Positions 1 to 5,205 of a stretch of DNA of 5,205 bases are shown here, piece by piece. How positions within the stretch are numbered: the stretch's first letter is position 1; the number at the start of each line of letters is the position of its first letter. This DNA is from Planctomycetaceae bacterium (GTDB taxonomy: Bacteria; Planctomycetota; Planctomycetia; Planctomycetales; Planctomycetaceae). The translations under genes and the position numbers were made by a program. Below the pieces are notes generated by a model, which saw only the letters and a program-made list of their open reading frames with translations, was not told the origin of the DNA and did not search any database. The stretch spans positions 1 to 5,205 of the forward strand of contig JALQWE010000315.1 in the NCBI GenBank assembly GCA_023258825.1. Direction: 5' to 3'.

Positions 1-551
1 GTCCTGCCCTGTTCCTGACACTCTGAACCCGCACCACTGTGCAGGTTTTGAAAGAATTTCCCGTCCGACGCTCATCGGATCATCGAATCACAGCTGATCC
101 GGGGCCACCATAGTGACCAATCCCGCGCAATCACTCAAGCGATCACCCCGCAATTCATCACTCGTCCCACATTCCGATATTCGTGTGGTCAGCCCCCATC
201 CCACCGATGCCGGGACCGCATCCCTGCTGAGCCGCCACCACAAACTCTTCGGAGCTCTGGCGAAACGCGAGGCAGGAACGGGATCTCCGCTGTCCCACCG
301 TTCCTTCCTGCCCCCCAAAGTCCCACCACTACAAGCCAGGGCCCCGAGGATGAATGAGGATGAATACCGTCAGGATTTTCCAGCGGAATTCGTCAGCCCC
401 CAACGACTCCCGATTCAAATTGTTCCGCGTTTCTGAAGTCCCCAATGGCAATCGCCGGGGAATTTCATTACAAGAAGGCAGCGGCTTGCTGTCGCGCCGC
501 CTGAGTGCTCACGCTCAGATCTGCTCCCTTCTGTCACGGCCTGAGATTGCA
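1..551. other. 551-base stretch with no convincing gene
   Basis: Open frames exist on both strands (113-436 on plus, 88-318 on minus), but their translations are rich in Arg, Ser and Pro, lack recognisable motifs and look like chance frames in GC-rich DNA. The frame of the downstream membrane protein stays open back to 354, but those 66 extra residues show no hydrophobic or conserved pattern. The stretch contains a weak interrupted inverted repeat (271-312) and an exact 10-base tandem duplication, gaggatgaat, at 346-365. It probably holds the upstream region of the 552-1013 gene. No clear -35/-10 pair was recognised. Confidence 0.5.
271..312. repeat. Interrupted inverted repeat (weak hairpin)
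   Basis: The left arm ggcaggaacgg (271-281) pairs with ccgtt plus cctgcc in 298-312, leaving a four-base bulge in the right arm and a 16-base loop. No T-run follows on either strand, so it is not a canonical terminator. It could be a transcription-end hairpin of a gene lying left of the window, or chance. Confidence 0.2.
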
Positions 552-1013
552 ATGAGCGAGTACAATCCCTTCCTGGCTCCACCAACGTTCGAGGAAACTC
601 CGGCTGCCGATTTCGTCCCGAACAAGGAATATCCGGGAATCGGACGCCTGGCCTACTTCGGCTGGTCCGTGCTGTTCGGCATCGCTTTCCAGTTGCTGTT
701 GTTCATCGTCGATCAGGCTGGACTCATCAACAGCCCGGAATCTGCCATCGCCATTGGTGGGGGGGTCCTCCTGCTGAACTTCATCTGCTCCGTCACCATC
801 ATCGTACTCCGTCTTCAGAACATGGGTATGAATGGCTTCTGGGTCCTCGGACTGATCGTTCCCATCCTGAACCTGGTGATCGCCGTCCGACTGATTGCCG
901 CTCCCGCAGGCTATGCTGATCACAAGCAACTGGATACCCCCGGAAAGATCCTCGTCGGACTGATGATCGGGTTGATGGTCGCCGGATTGATGCTGGTGTT
1001 CCTCGTCGCGTAG
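552..1013 (+). CDS. Small four-helix inner-membrane protein, DUF805-like
   Basis: The protein has 153 residues and about four hydrophobic segments, near 34-53, 66-86, 95-116 and 133-152, after a hydrophilic N-terminus. The segment RLQNMGMNGFW (87-97), followed by a hydrophobic stretch containing a proline (IVPILN), resembles the RRLHD-x-G-x-S-G-WW core of DUF805 proteins, and GRLAYFGW (31-38) resembles that family's N-terminal GR...FW segment. The family's function is unknown, and the resemblance is read by eye. I chose the ATG at 552 because the protein then opens with MSEYNPFLAP, similar to the NPY/NPF-P openings of many small planctomycete membrane proteins. The frame is open back to 354, but the extra 66 residues look non-coding. 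There is no clear ribosome binding site. The gene is transcribed towards the HD gene, 176 bases away, so co-transcription is possible but not shown. Confidence 0.75.
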   Translation: MSEYNPFLAPPTFEETPAADFVPNKEYPGIGRLAYFGWSVLFGIAFQLLLFIVDQAGLINSPESAIAIGGGVLLLNFICSVTIIVLRLQNMGMNGFWVLGLIVPILNLVIAVRLIAAPAGYADHKQLDTPGKILVGLMIGLMVAGLMLVFLVA

Positions 1014-1030
1014 GGCCACCAAAGTCACCC

Positions 1031-1222
1031 TTATTCTCTGATCACGCACCCGTCAGGCTTGCAAACCTCGATACGCCGCCGTTCGCCGCTGGAGTACGGG
1101 CACTCCCGGCAGCATGTCTCAAGTGCCGCATTCCCGGGATCTCCATCGGAATCCCGGTGTAATTCTCCGGTGACCCGGTTGAGAATCCTGTGAACCCTGC
1201 GCAGAATTCCCTGATGCAGCAC
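1031..1222 (-). CDS. Possible small cysteine-rich protein, uncertain
   Basis: A minus-strand frame ends with TAA at 1031-1033 and occupies most of the gap between the membrane protein gene and the HD gene. Its last 45 or so residues look more protein-like than the other frames here: TGELHRDSDGDPGNAALE, then a cysteine cluster C-C-x2-C-x12-C-x4-C ending VCKPDGCVIRE. Such spacing could form a small metal-binding knuckle. The start is unclear. GTG at 1222 gives 63 residues, while CTG at 1204 gives 57. Either start overlaps the 5' end of the divergent HD gene, and the frame also stays open far into that gene as an antisense shadow. No ribosome binding site was seen. It may be a real short gene, a decayed gene remnant, or chance. 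Confidence 0.22.
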   Translation of the reverse strand: MLHQGILRRVHRILNRVTGELHRDSDGDPGNAALETCCRECPYSSGERRRIEVCKPDGCVIRE

Positions 1223-2548
1223 CCCTACGCCGACATCCCCGAACTTGCCCAGACCGGTCACGCGATCGGTCTTTTGCGCATTCCCGTGGAACAGGACGTC
1301 CCTTTCACACCGCGTGTCAGGGCCATCGTTGATTCGCCCCAGTTCCAGCGTCTTCGACAGATCACGCAGCTGGCGCTCGCGTCCCGCGTGTATCCCGGAG
1401 CAACTCATACACGTTTCGAACACGCACTGGGGGTCTACGACAATGCACTCCGCTATCTGTGGCAACTGGGACGCGATCCCCGTTTTGTCCAGACGGTCTC
1501 CGTCTATGACGCCGAAGTGCTCATCGTGGCTGCTCTGCTGCATGACATCGGACACTGGCCCTTCTGCCATCCGATCGAAGACATGGCACTGCCGGATATG
1601 CCACCCCATGAAGTTTTCGCCCGCGAATTTCTCGGCCCGGAAACTGAACTGGGCCAGGTCCTGACTTCGGTCTGGAAGCTGGACCCCAACGACGTTCTCG
1701 ACGTCCTTGTGGCCCGCAGCAACAGTCCCTCCAGCCGCCTGCGGCGGTCCATACTGTCCGGCCCGATTGACATCGACAAGATGGACTACCTCGTTCGCGA
1801 CAGCCAGCACTGCGGCGTTCCGTATGGACGCCATTTCGACCGTAATCGGCTGATGAATTCCCTGATCGTTAACGCCGCCGGGGACGGTCTGGCGATCACA
1901 TCCAAGGGAAAAACGGCTGCGGAAATGATGGTCTTCGCGCGCTACGTGATGTTCACCGAGGTGTATTGGCATCACGCCGTCCGCAGCGCGACCACCATGT
2001 TCGCCCGAGCTTTTTTTGAACTCCTGCCGCAACTTCAGCCAGCAACCCTGTTTCGCATGTCAGAACCCGAGCTGATTCGAACCCTGAGAACCGCTGCCGA
2101 TGGAACGGACGTCGCCCTGCTGACGGAAGGACTGTTCGGAAACCAGCGAGCGCTGTTCAAACGTCTGGCAGAGTACAGCATCTTTCAGGAAGAACCTCTG
2201 TATCGCGCTCTGCGACAGAAATCCTGCACAGAACTCGTCCAGTGCTCACAACAACTGTGTCGACGACTGGCAGAACTGCTGAATCGCCCGATCGGAAGCC
2301 TGGACATTCTGATTGACGCGCCGCCACAGCATCGCGAAGTCGAGTTCCGTGTTGAGATCCATTCCCGTTCAGAAAATCGCTATCGGCCACTCCGCGAAGT
2401 CTCACCCATCGTGGACTCAATGGCCAGAACTCAGTTCGATGACTGCGTGAAAAAAGTCCGCCTGTTCGCTCGACAGGACCTGCGGGATGAACTCCGCCAA
2501 CGACTGTCCCCGTCACAACTGAATTCCGTGTTGCACGAACTGCTGTAG
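1190..2548 (+). CDS. HD-superfamily phosphohydrolase (COG1078/dNTPase-like)
   Basis: A 452-residue metal-dependent phosphohydrolase of the HD superfamily, probably cytoplasmic because no signal peptide or membrane segment is present. The metal-ligand signature is complete: His78 in YPGATHTRFEHALGVY, His118-Asp119 in AALLHDIGHWPFCH, and Asp194 in GPIDIDKMDYLVRDS. His122 and His127 lie in the loop after the HD pair. The segment SPQFQRLRQITQLALA (49-64) and the motif order match COG1078, the family that includes SAMHD1 and bacterial dNTP triphosphohydrolases. Residues from about 230 to 452 form an HD-associated C-terminal region that I do not recognise in detail. The substrate cannot be read from sequence; nucleotide hydrolysis is the family expectation. 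The usual N-terminal RDPVHG-type segment is replaced by RIPVEQDVPF. The start is GTG at 1190, but ATG at 1214 (eight residues shorter) is equally possible because neither has a good ribosome binding site. The stop codon touches the palindrome at 2548-2631. Confidence 0.88.
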   Translation: MNPAQNSLMQHPYADIPELAQTGHAIGLLRIPVEQDVPFTPRVRAIVDSPQFQRLRQITQLALASRVYPGATHTRFEHALGVYDNALRYLWQLGRDPRFVQTVSVYDAEVLIVAALLHDIGHWPFCHPIEDMALPDMPPHEVFAREFLGPETELGQVLTSVWKLDPNDVLDVLVARSNSPSSRLRRSILSGPIDIDKMDYLVRDSQHCGVPYGRHFDRNRLMNSLIVNAAGDGLAITSKGKTAAEMMVFARYVMFTEVYWHHAVRSATTMFARAFFELLPQLQPATLFRMSEPELIRTLRTAADGTDVALLTEGLFGNQRALFKRLAEYSIFQEEPLYRALRQKSCTELVQCSQQLCRRLAELLNRPIGSLDILIDAPPQHREVEFRVEIHSRSENRYRPLREVSPIVDSMARTQFDDCVKKVRLFARQDLRDELRQRLSPSQLNSVLHELL

Positions 2549-2631
2549 GCCGAAAAAAGGGGTCAGGAACCAATAGTGCGGAGCACCCTTCGGGCCATTT
2601 GGCTATTGGTTCCTGACCCCTTTTTTCGGCC
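2548..2631. repeat. 84-base palindromic element with perfect 29-base arms
   Basis: Arms 2548-2576 and 2603-2631 are exact reverse complements over 29 bases, each containing the core ggggtcaggaacc. The 26-base centre is not symmetric, but it can form mini-hairpins: GTGC-gga-GCAC (2576-2586), CCC-ttc-GGG (2586-2594) and GCC-attt-GGC (2594-2603). They compete with one another and with the ends of the main stem, so the folded form could be cruciform-like. The first base of the element is the last base of the HD gene stop codon. An asymmetric structured centre flanked by long exact arms is more elaborate than an ordinary terminator. It suggests a dispersed REP/BIME or MITE-type repeat, but that classification is inference since only one copy is in the window. 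Confidence 0.85.
2553..2626. terminator. Likely bidirectional intrinsic terminator between convergent genes
   Basis: The GC-rich 18-bp stem (2559-2576 with 2603-2620) is followed by TTTTTT on the plus strand (2621-2626) and, by symmetry, by six Ts on the minus strand (AAAAAA at 2553-2558 on plus). It sits between the plus-strand HD gene ending at 2548 and the minus-strand DUF1501 gene ending at 2717, where a two-way terminator is expected. The loop is long (26 bases) but can fold internally. Confidence 0.65.
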
Positions 2632-2675
2632 GCCCTCCCGGAACACCACGTCTGTGCTGCGGCTCAGGTGGAACT

Positions 2676-2703
2676 TCGCCCTCCACACAGACATGGAGGG
2701 CGA
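2676..2703 (-). terminator. Hairpin just downstream of the DUF1501 stop
   Basis: A perfect 10-bp inverted repeat, tcgccctcca (2676-2685) and tggagggcga (2694-2703), with an 8-base loop, begins 13 bases past the minus-strand DUF1501 stop codon. No T-run follows, so it is not a classical intrinsic terminator. It could stabilise the 3' end of the transcript or assist termination ahead of the larger palindrome. Confidence 0.45.
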
Positions 2704-2716
2704 TGGCTCCGGCACA

Positions 2717-4018
2717 TCAGACAAACAGTTCCGGGATCAGTTTTCCATCCCGGACAATCATGACCGGACGTCCCGTGGATGTGTGGTACTCAAACGTATG
2801 ATCAATCCCCATGGTGTGGTAAAAGCTGGCTGCCACATCATCCGGAGAAAACCCTTCGTGCTTCGGCAGACTTGCCGTCTCATCACTCTCACCCAGCACC
2901 TGGCCACCCCGAATTCCACCTCCACCCAGAATCATGAACATGTTGCGTGGGTAATGATCGCGCCCCACTCGTTCCTGATTGATCTTTGGCGTCCGACCAA
3001 ATTCTCCCGTCACATACACGACGGTGGATTCCAGCAGTCCGCGCGCCGCCAGCCCGTTGAACAACCCGGACAAGGCCTCATCCAGCGCCGGCAACTGCCG
3101 TGTCTTCAGAGTTGTCCAGTTGTCACGGTGAGTGTCCCAGCCACCATTGGTGACCGTCACAAATCGCACGCCATTTTCCACCAGCCGCAAGGCCAGCAGG
3201 CAGCTGGCCCCCAACTGCGATGCACCAAACATCCCGGCAAATTCCGGTGATTCCCGACTGATGTCAAACGCTTCACGCGCCTTCGTGGAAGTAATTACGG
3301 TGTGCGCCTGTCGCCCGAACTCATCCATCCCGTCCAGCAACTGGCTGTCCTTTTCCACATCACTGAAGGTGCGGTCCAGCTGATTCAGCAGCCCGCGACG
3401 ACGCTCCAGATCATCCACCGTCAACCCACCCGACATCGTGATTCCGCGCACCTTGTAGGGTTGCCCGATCTGCGGTGTGGATGTCGTATTCATGGGCGCG
3501 TACTTCACACCCAGATATCCCGGGCGCTGCGCGCTGTTGGGAATGGCCACAAACGGCGGCAATTCGGGAACCCCCGGTCGCTCCTTCGTAATCACAGCTC
3601 CATACCCCGGAAACTCCAGCGATGGCAGCGGGCGGTTCCCGGTATTGACATACTTGGTGCCCAGCTCATGAGCTGCGACGGAGTGCGAAACCCCACGCAG
3701 CAGAGTGAACTTGTCCATGCAGCCGGCAATCTTCGGCAAATGCTCGGAAATCATCACTCCCGGAAGACAGGTCTGGATCGGCTGAAATTCCCCGCGGTAC
3801 TCTGCAGGTGCGTCCGGCTTCAGGTCAAACGTGTCCATGTGCGATGGACCACCGTTGAGGTTCACGAAGATCGCTGCTTTTCCCTTCGCATTCGGATTCA
3901 CCGCACTGGCCGCCGCCAATTGGGAGTAACTGGCCAGTGTCAGTCCGGTGGCGCCAAAAACGCCAGCCTTCAGCACTTCCCGTCGCCCCACTCCGTCACA
4001 ATTCTGAAAGAATGCCAT
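2717..4018 (-). CDS. DUF1501 family protein with twin-arginine-like leader
   Basis: A complete 433-residue DUF1501 protein, a family distantly related to sulfatases and alkaline phosphatases and heavily expanded in Planctomycetes; its reaction is not established. The N-terminus carries GRREVLKAG (11-19), then a hydrophobic stretch and an Ala-rich SQLAAASA site near 32-39. This resembles a Tat signal peptide and implies export. Family landmarks are GGPSHMDTFDLKPDAP (56-71), LLRGVSHSVAAHELG (106-120), NGGWDTHRDNW (291-301), TGEFGRTPKIN (337-347), GRDHYPRN (352-359) and LGGGGIRGGQVLGESD (364-379). The Asp and His residues in these motifs are candidate metal or active-site ligands. The ATG at 4018 was chosen over the in-frame start at 4087 because GGAGG lies six bases upstream and the leader then begins properly. 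It follows the DUF1553 gene by 114 bases on the same strand, a pairing typical of planctomycete operons. Confidence 0.95.
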   Translation of the reverse strand: MAFFQNCDGVGRREVLKAGVFGATGLTLASYSQLAAASAVNPNAKGKAAIFVNLNGGPSHMDTFDLKPDAPAEYRGEFQPIQTCLPGVMISEHLPKIAGCMDKFTLLRGVSHSVAAHELGTKYVNTGNRPLPSLEFPGYGAVITKERPGVPELPPFVAIPNSAQRPGYLGVKYAPMNTTSTPQIGQPYKVRGITMSGGLTVDDLERRRGLLNQLDRTFSDVEKDSQLLDGMDEFGRQAHTVITSTKAREAFDISRESPEFAGMFGASQLGASCLLALRLVENGVRFVTVTNGGWDTHRDNWTTLKTRQLPALDEALSGLFNGLAARGLLESTVVYVTGEFGRTPKINQERVGRDHYPRNMFMILGGGGIRGGQVLGESDETASLPKHEGFSPDDVAASFYHTMGIDHTFEYHTSTGRPVMIVRDGKLIPELFV

Positions 4019-4024
4019 GTTCAG

Positions 4025-4029
4025 CCTCC
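4025..4029 (-). promoter_or_regulatory. Shine-Dalgarno sequence for the DUF1501 gene
   Basis: On the minus strand GGAGG stands six bases before the ATG at 4018. It is the only strong ribosome binding site noticed in the window, and it fixes the start at 4018 rather than 69 bases upstream. Confidence 0.8.
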
Positions 4030-4034
4030 AAAGG

Positions 4035-4057
4035 AAAAAGCAGGACCGTCTGTCCTG
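4035..4057 (-). promoter_or_regulatory. Small hairpin plus T-run between DUF1553 and DUF1501
   Basis: On the minus strand caggac-agacg-gtcctg (4057 to 4041) forms a 6-bp stem with a 5-base loop, followed after one C by TTTTT (4039-4035), a few bases before the DUF1501 ribosome binding site. This has the shape of a weak terminator or attenuator. It might set a lower level of DUF1501 expression from an upstream operon promoter. The stem is short, so chance is possible. Confidence 0.3.
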
Positions 4058-4132
4058 TTCAATGTGCAGAATCAGCGACTCAACCACCTTCCACCGTCCA
4101 CGCTGCCAGTCTTCAAACCAGCACCCCGGACG

Positions 4133-5050
4133 TCAGTGATTGACCATAAATTCACGAGTATTCATCAGGGCCCAGAGAACAGCACGGATCCCTTCGACCG
4201 GATCTCCGGATTCCGTCATAAAGGTGCCGGCCGTCTGCAGCTCGTCCGCTGTCGGCAGACGCGACAGGCTTCTGAGATACGCATCCGTGATAATCTCTTC
4301 CGTCTTCAGATTGACCTTCGCCGGCGGCGTTTCGGCAACAGCCTCCACCTCACCCTCCGGCTCGTCCGGTGTTTCCACTCCCAGCGTTCGCGCCTGTTCA
4401 CGCAGTCTTCGCAACTGTGCTTTCAGAATCGCGATCTGCCTGTCAGCACCATTCTGCTGAGCCTCTGCCAGTCGCTCTCGAATCCGCTGAATCTGTGCTT
4501 CAAAGCGGGCTTTCGCCTGTGCTTTCTGCTGAGCATTGCCGCCATCAGGCACCGATCGCGGCTGGAAGTTCAGCTGATTCTGTTCGGCCACCTCACGCAG
4601 CCAGCCATCGCCTGCATCCAGCAGCGAAAGGACCTGAGCATCATTGCGGACAAAGATGGTCTGCAGCAGACTGGGCTCTTCCGTACGATCGCAGTCACAA
4701 TTGCTTTCACGCACCGATCGCCCAAACACGGTCAACGCGTAATCCGCCGGATTGCGACCACGCTGACGAAGCCCGGATCCCGGGATCGACAGAGCCCGTT
4801 TCTCCAGGCTGGTGACGAACTCCGCATTTTTCGACGTGTTCAATGTCGCCTGGACCATAATATCGTAAGCCACTTCCGCCGGCAGTCTGCGAGGCACGGC
4901 GCGACTGAAATTCCGCTCATCCAGTCGATTGGTCGAATTCGGAATCCAGCTCAATTGATAGGTGCGACTGTTCAGAATCTCCCGGTGCAGCCACTTCATA
5001 TCAAACCCGTGTTCAATGAACCCTTTCGCCAGGTAGTCCAGCAGGGGGAT
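4133..5050 (-). CDS. DUF1553 (PSD1-type) protein, 3' part only
   Basis: The C-terminal 305 residues of a DUF1553 protein; the N-terminal part is missing because the sequence changes identity at the GATC at 5048-5051. Numbering from Ile at the join, family landmarks are IPLLDYLAKGF (1-11), WLHREILNSRTYQLS (20-34), NFSRAVPRRLPAEVAYD (47-63), a Gly/Arg/Asn segment leading to FGRSVRESNCDCDR (109-122), then SLLQTIFVRND (127-137). The end, AYLRSLSRLPTADE (257-270) and ALMNTREFMVNH (294-305), is the usual helical close with the terminal NH. Between these lies a charged, probably coiled-coil stretch (about 173-223) and an acidic linker (about 228-241). Intact members commonly also carry DUF1549 and sometimes haem-binding modules; whether this one did is not visible. 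Function is unknown. It is upstream of and codirectional with DUF1501. The open frame continues to 5143 with unrelated residues that are a shadow of the plus-strand reading. Confidence 0.88.
   Translation of the reverse strand: MPLLDYLAKGFIEHGFDMKWLHREILNSRTYQLSWIPNSTNRLDERNFSRAVPRRLPAEVAYDIMVQATLNTSKNAEFVTSLEKRALSIPGSGLRQRGRNPADYALTVFGRSVRESNCDCDRTEEPSLLQTIFVRNDAQVLSLLDAGDGWLREVAEQNQLNFQPRSVPDGGNAQQKAQAKARFEAQIQRIRERLAEAQQNGADRQIAILKAQLRRLREQARTLGVETPDEPEGEVEAVAETPPAKVNLKTEEIITDAYLRSLSRLPTADELQTAGTFMTESGDPVEGIRAVLWALMNTREFMVNH
4382..4534 (-). other. Coiled-coil insertion within the DUF1553 protein
   Basis: This part encodes roughly 51 residues rich in Gln, Ala, Arg and Glu with regular hydrophobic spacing: QIQRIRERLAEAQQ, then QIAILKAQLRRLREQ. 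An acidic Pro/Glu/Val linker follows. The pattern suggests an alpha-helical coiled coil between the Arg/Cys-rich core and the C-terminal helical segment, possibly for self-association. The prediction is by eye. Confidence 0.6.
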
Positions 5051-5052
5051 CC
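5047..5052. other. Probable chimeric join at a BamHI/Sau3AI site
   Basis: GGATCC lies exactly where the minus-strand DUF1553 homology stops and a plus-strand reading of a different protein begins. The conserved DUF1553 segment normally found before PLLDYLA, which encodes an NRVW-type motif, was not seen in any minus frame to the right. Coincidence of the break with a GATC cutting site points to a cloning or library chimera. A genuine rearrangement cannot be excluded. Confidence 0.6.
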
Positions 5053-5205
5053 GGGCGGTGCAAAAGCAGGCCCTCGATGCGGCCGACGAACTGCTCCACG
5101 GCTCGGAAGCCCTGACCCACCACCTGCGCGCCTTTGCGGCCACTGGCGATGCCCGTTTTGAGCGCCTGTACCACGACGAACTGTTGGTGGAGCGCAGCCG
5201 CGAAC
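5052..5205 (+). CDS. Partial sensory-domain protein (chemotaxis receptor/sensor kinase-like)
   Basis: An open plus-strand frame of 51 codons runs from the join off the window edge, with no stop and no start. It includes ALDAADELLHGSEALTHHL, RAFAATGDARFERLY and HDELLVERSRE. The pattern of a helix, then LT-x3-RA(Y/F)-AATGD-x-R(Y/F), then a second charged helix, resembles the extracytoplasmic N-terminal region of many proteobacterial methyl-accepting chemotaxis proteins and hybrid sensor kinases. Third codon positions are mostly G or C, more strongly so than in the planctomycete genes by impression. Only a fragment is present, so no gene can be named. It probably belongs to another organism or another locus joined at 5047-5052. 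Confidence 0.5.

Noticed and set aside
11..20. gttcctgac at the left edge resembling the palindrome core
   Set aside because: Only nine bases match those at 2609-2617, with no partner arm nearby; chance is the simpler explanation.
113..436. 107-codon plus-strand frame upstream of the membrane protein
   Set aside because: Low-complexity Arg/Ser/Pro composition, no ribosome binding site and no recognisable motif.
354..551. N-terminal extension of the membrane protein to the ATG at 354
   Set aside because: The 66 extra residues are not hydrophobic or conserved-looking, and the natural planctomycete-type opening begins at 552.
1134..1157. Inverted repeat ccgggat / atcccgg with a 10-base loop upstream of the HD gene
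   Set aside because: A 7-bp stem without a T-run and inside a possible small ORF; too weak to call a regulator or terminator.
1031..2032. 333-codon minus-strand frame through the HD gene
   Set aside because: Most of it is antisense to the well-supported HD protein. Only the last 57-63 codons, mainly in the intergenic gap, were kept as a tentative small gene.
2576..3250. 224-codon plus-strand frame beginning inside the palindrome
   Set aside because: It overlaps the DUF1501 gene on the opposite strand and has no motif.
5053..5143. Minus-strand continuation of the DUF1553 frame to an ATG at 5143
   Set aside because: The residues (Trp/Ser/Arg-rich) do not match the family, and the plus-strand reading of the same bases is much more protein-like.
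3302..5161. Very long plus-strand open frame (619 codons) across the DUF1501/DUF1553 region
   Set aside because: It lies antisense to two genes with clear family motifs; its translation has no recognisable domain and crosses the suspected join. It is a shadow of GC-rich coding DNA.

Overview
The window looks like chromosomal DNA from a planctomycete. The main evidence is a pair of adjacent minus-strand genes: a DUF1553 (PSD1-type) protein followed by a DUF1501 protein with a twin-arginine-like leader. This combination is abundant in, and nearly diagnostic of, Planctomycetes. A short membrane protein with an N-terminal 'YNPFLAP' segment also fits that phylum. Only one of the four main genes (DUF1501) has a clear Shine-Dalgarno sequence.

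Layout. Positions 1-551 show no convincing gene. A small four-helix membrane protein related to DUF805 lies at 552-1013 (+). After a 176-base gap comes an HD-domain phosphohydrolase at 1190-2548 (+). The gap may also hold a small cysteine-rich ORF on the minus strand. The HD gene converges on the DUF1501 gene (2717-4018, -). Between them is a striking 84-base element with perfect 29-base inverted arms, able to act as a bidirectional terminator and resembling REP-type or MITE-type palindromes. A second perfect 10-base hairpin follows just past the DUF1501 stop. Upstream of DUF1501 on the same strand is the 3' part of a DUF1553 gene (4133 to about 5050, -) with a coiled-coil insertion. The two probably form an operon, with a small hairpin plus T-run in the gap between them.

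Right edge. The DUF1553 homology stops at a GGATCC (BamHI/Sau3AI) site at 5047-5052. Beyond it the plus strand reads as a different protein, resembling the N-terminal sensory region of a chemotaxis receptor or sensor kinase of proteobacterial type. The simplest reading is a chimeric clone or assembly join rather than biology, so the last roughly 155 bases should not be treated as planctomycete sequence without checking.

No new multi-gene system was identified. The parts most worth a second look are the long palindrome at 2548-2631, the join at 5047-5052 and the possible cysteine-rich small ORF at 1031-1222.
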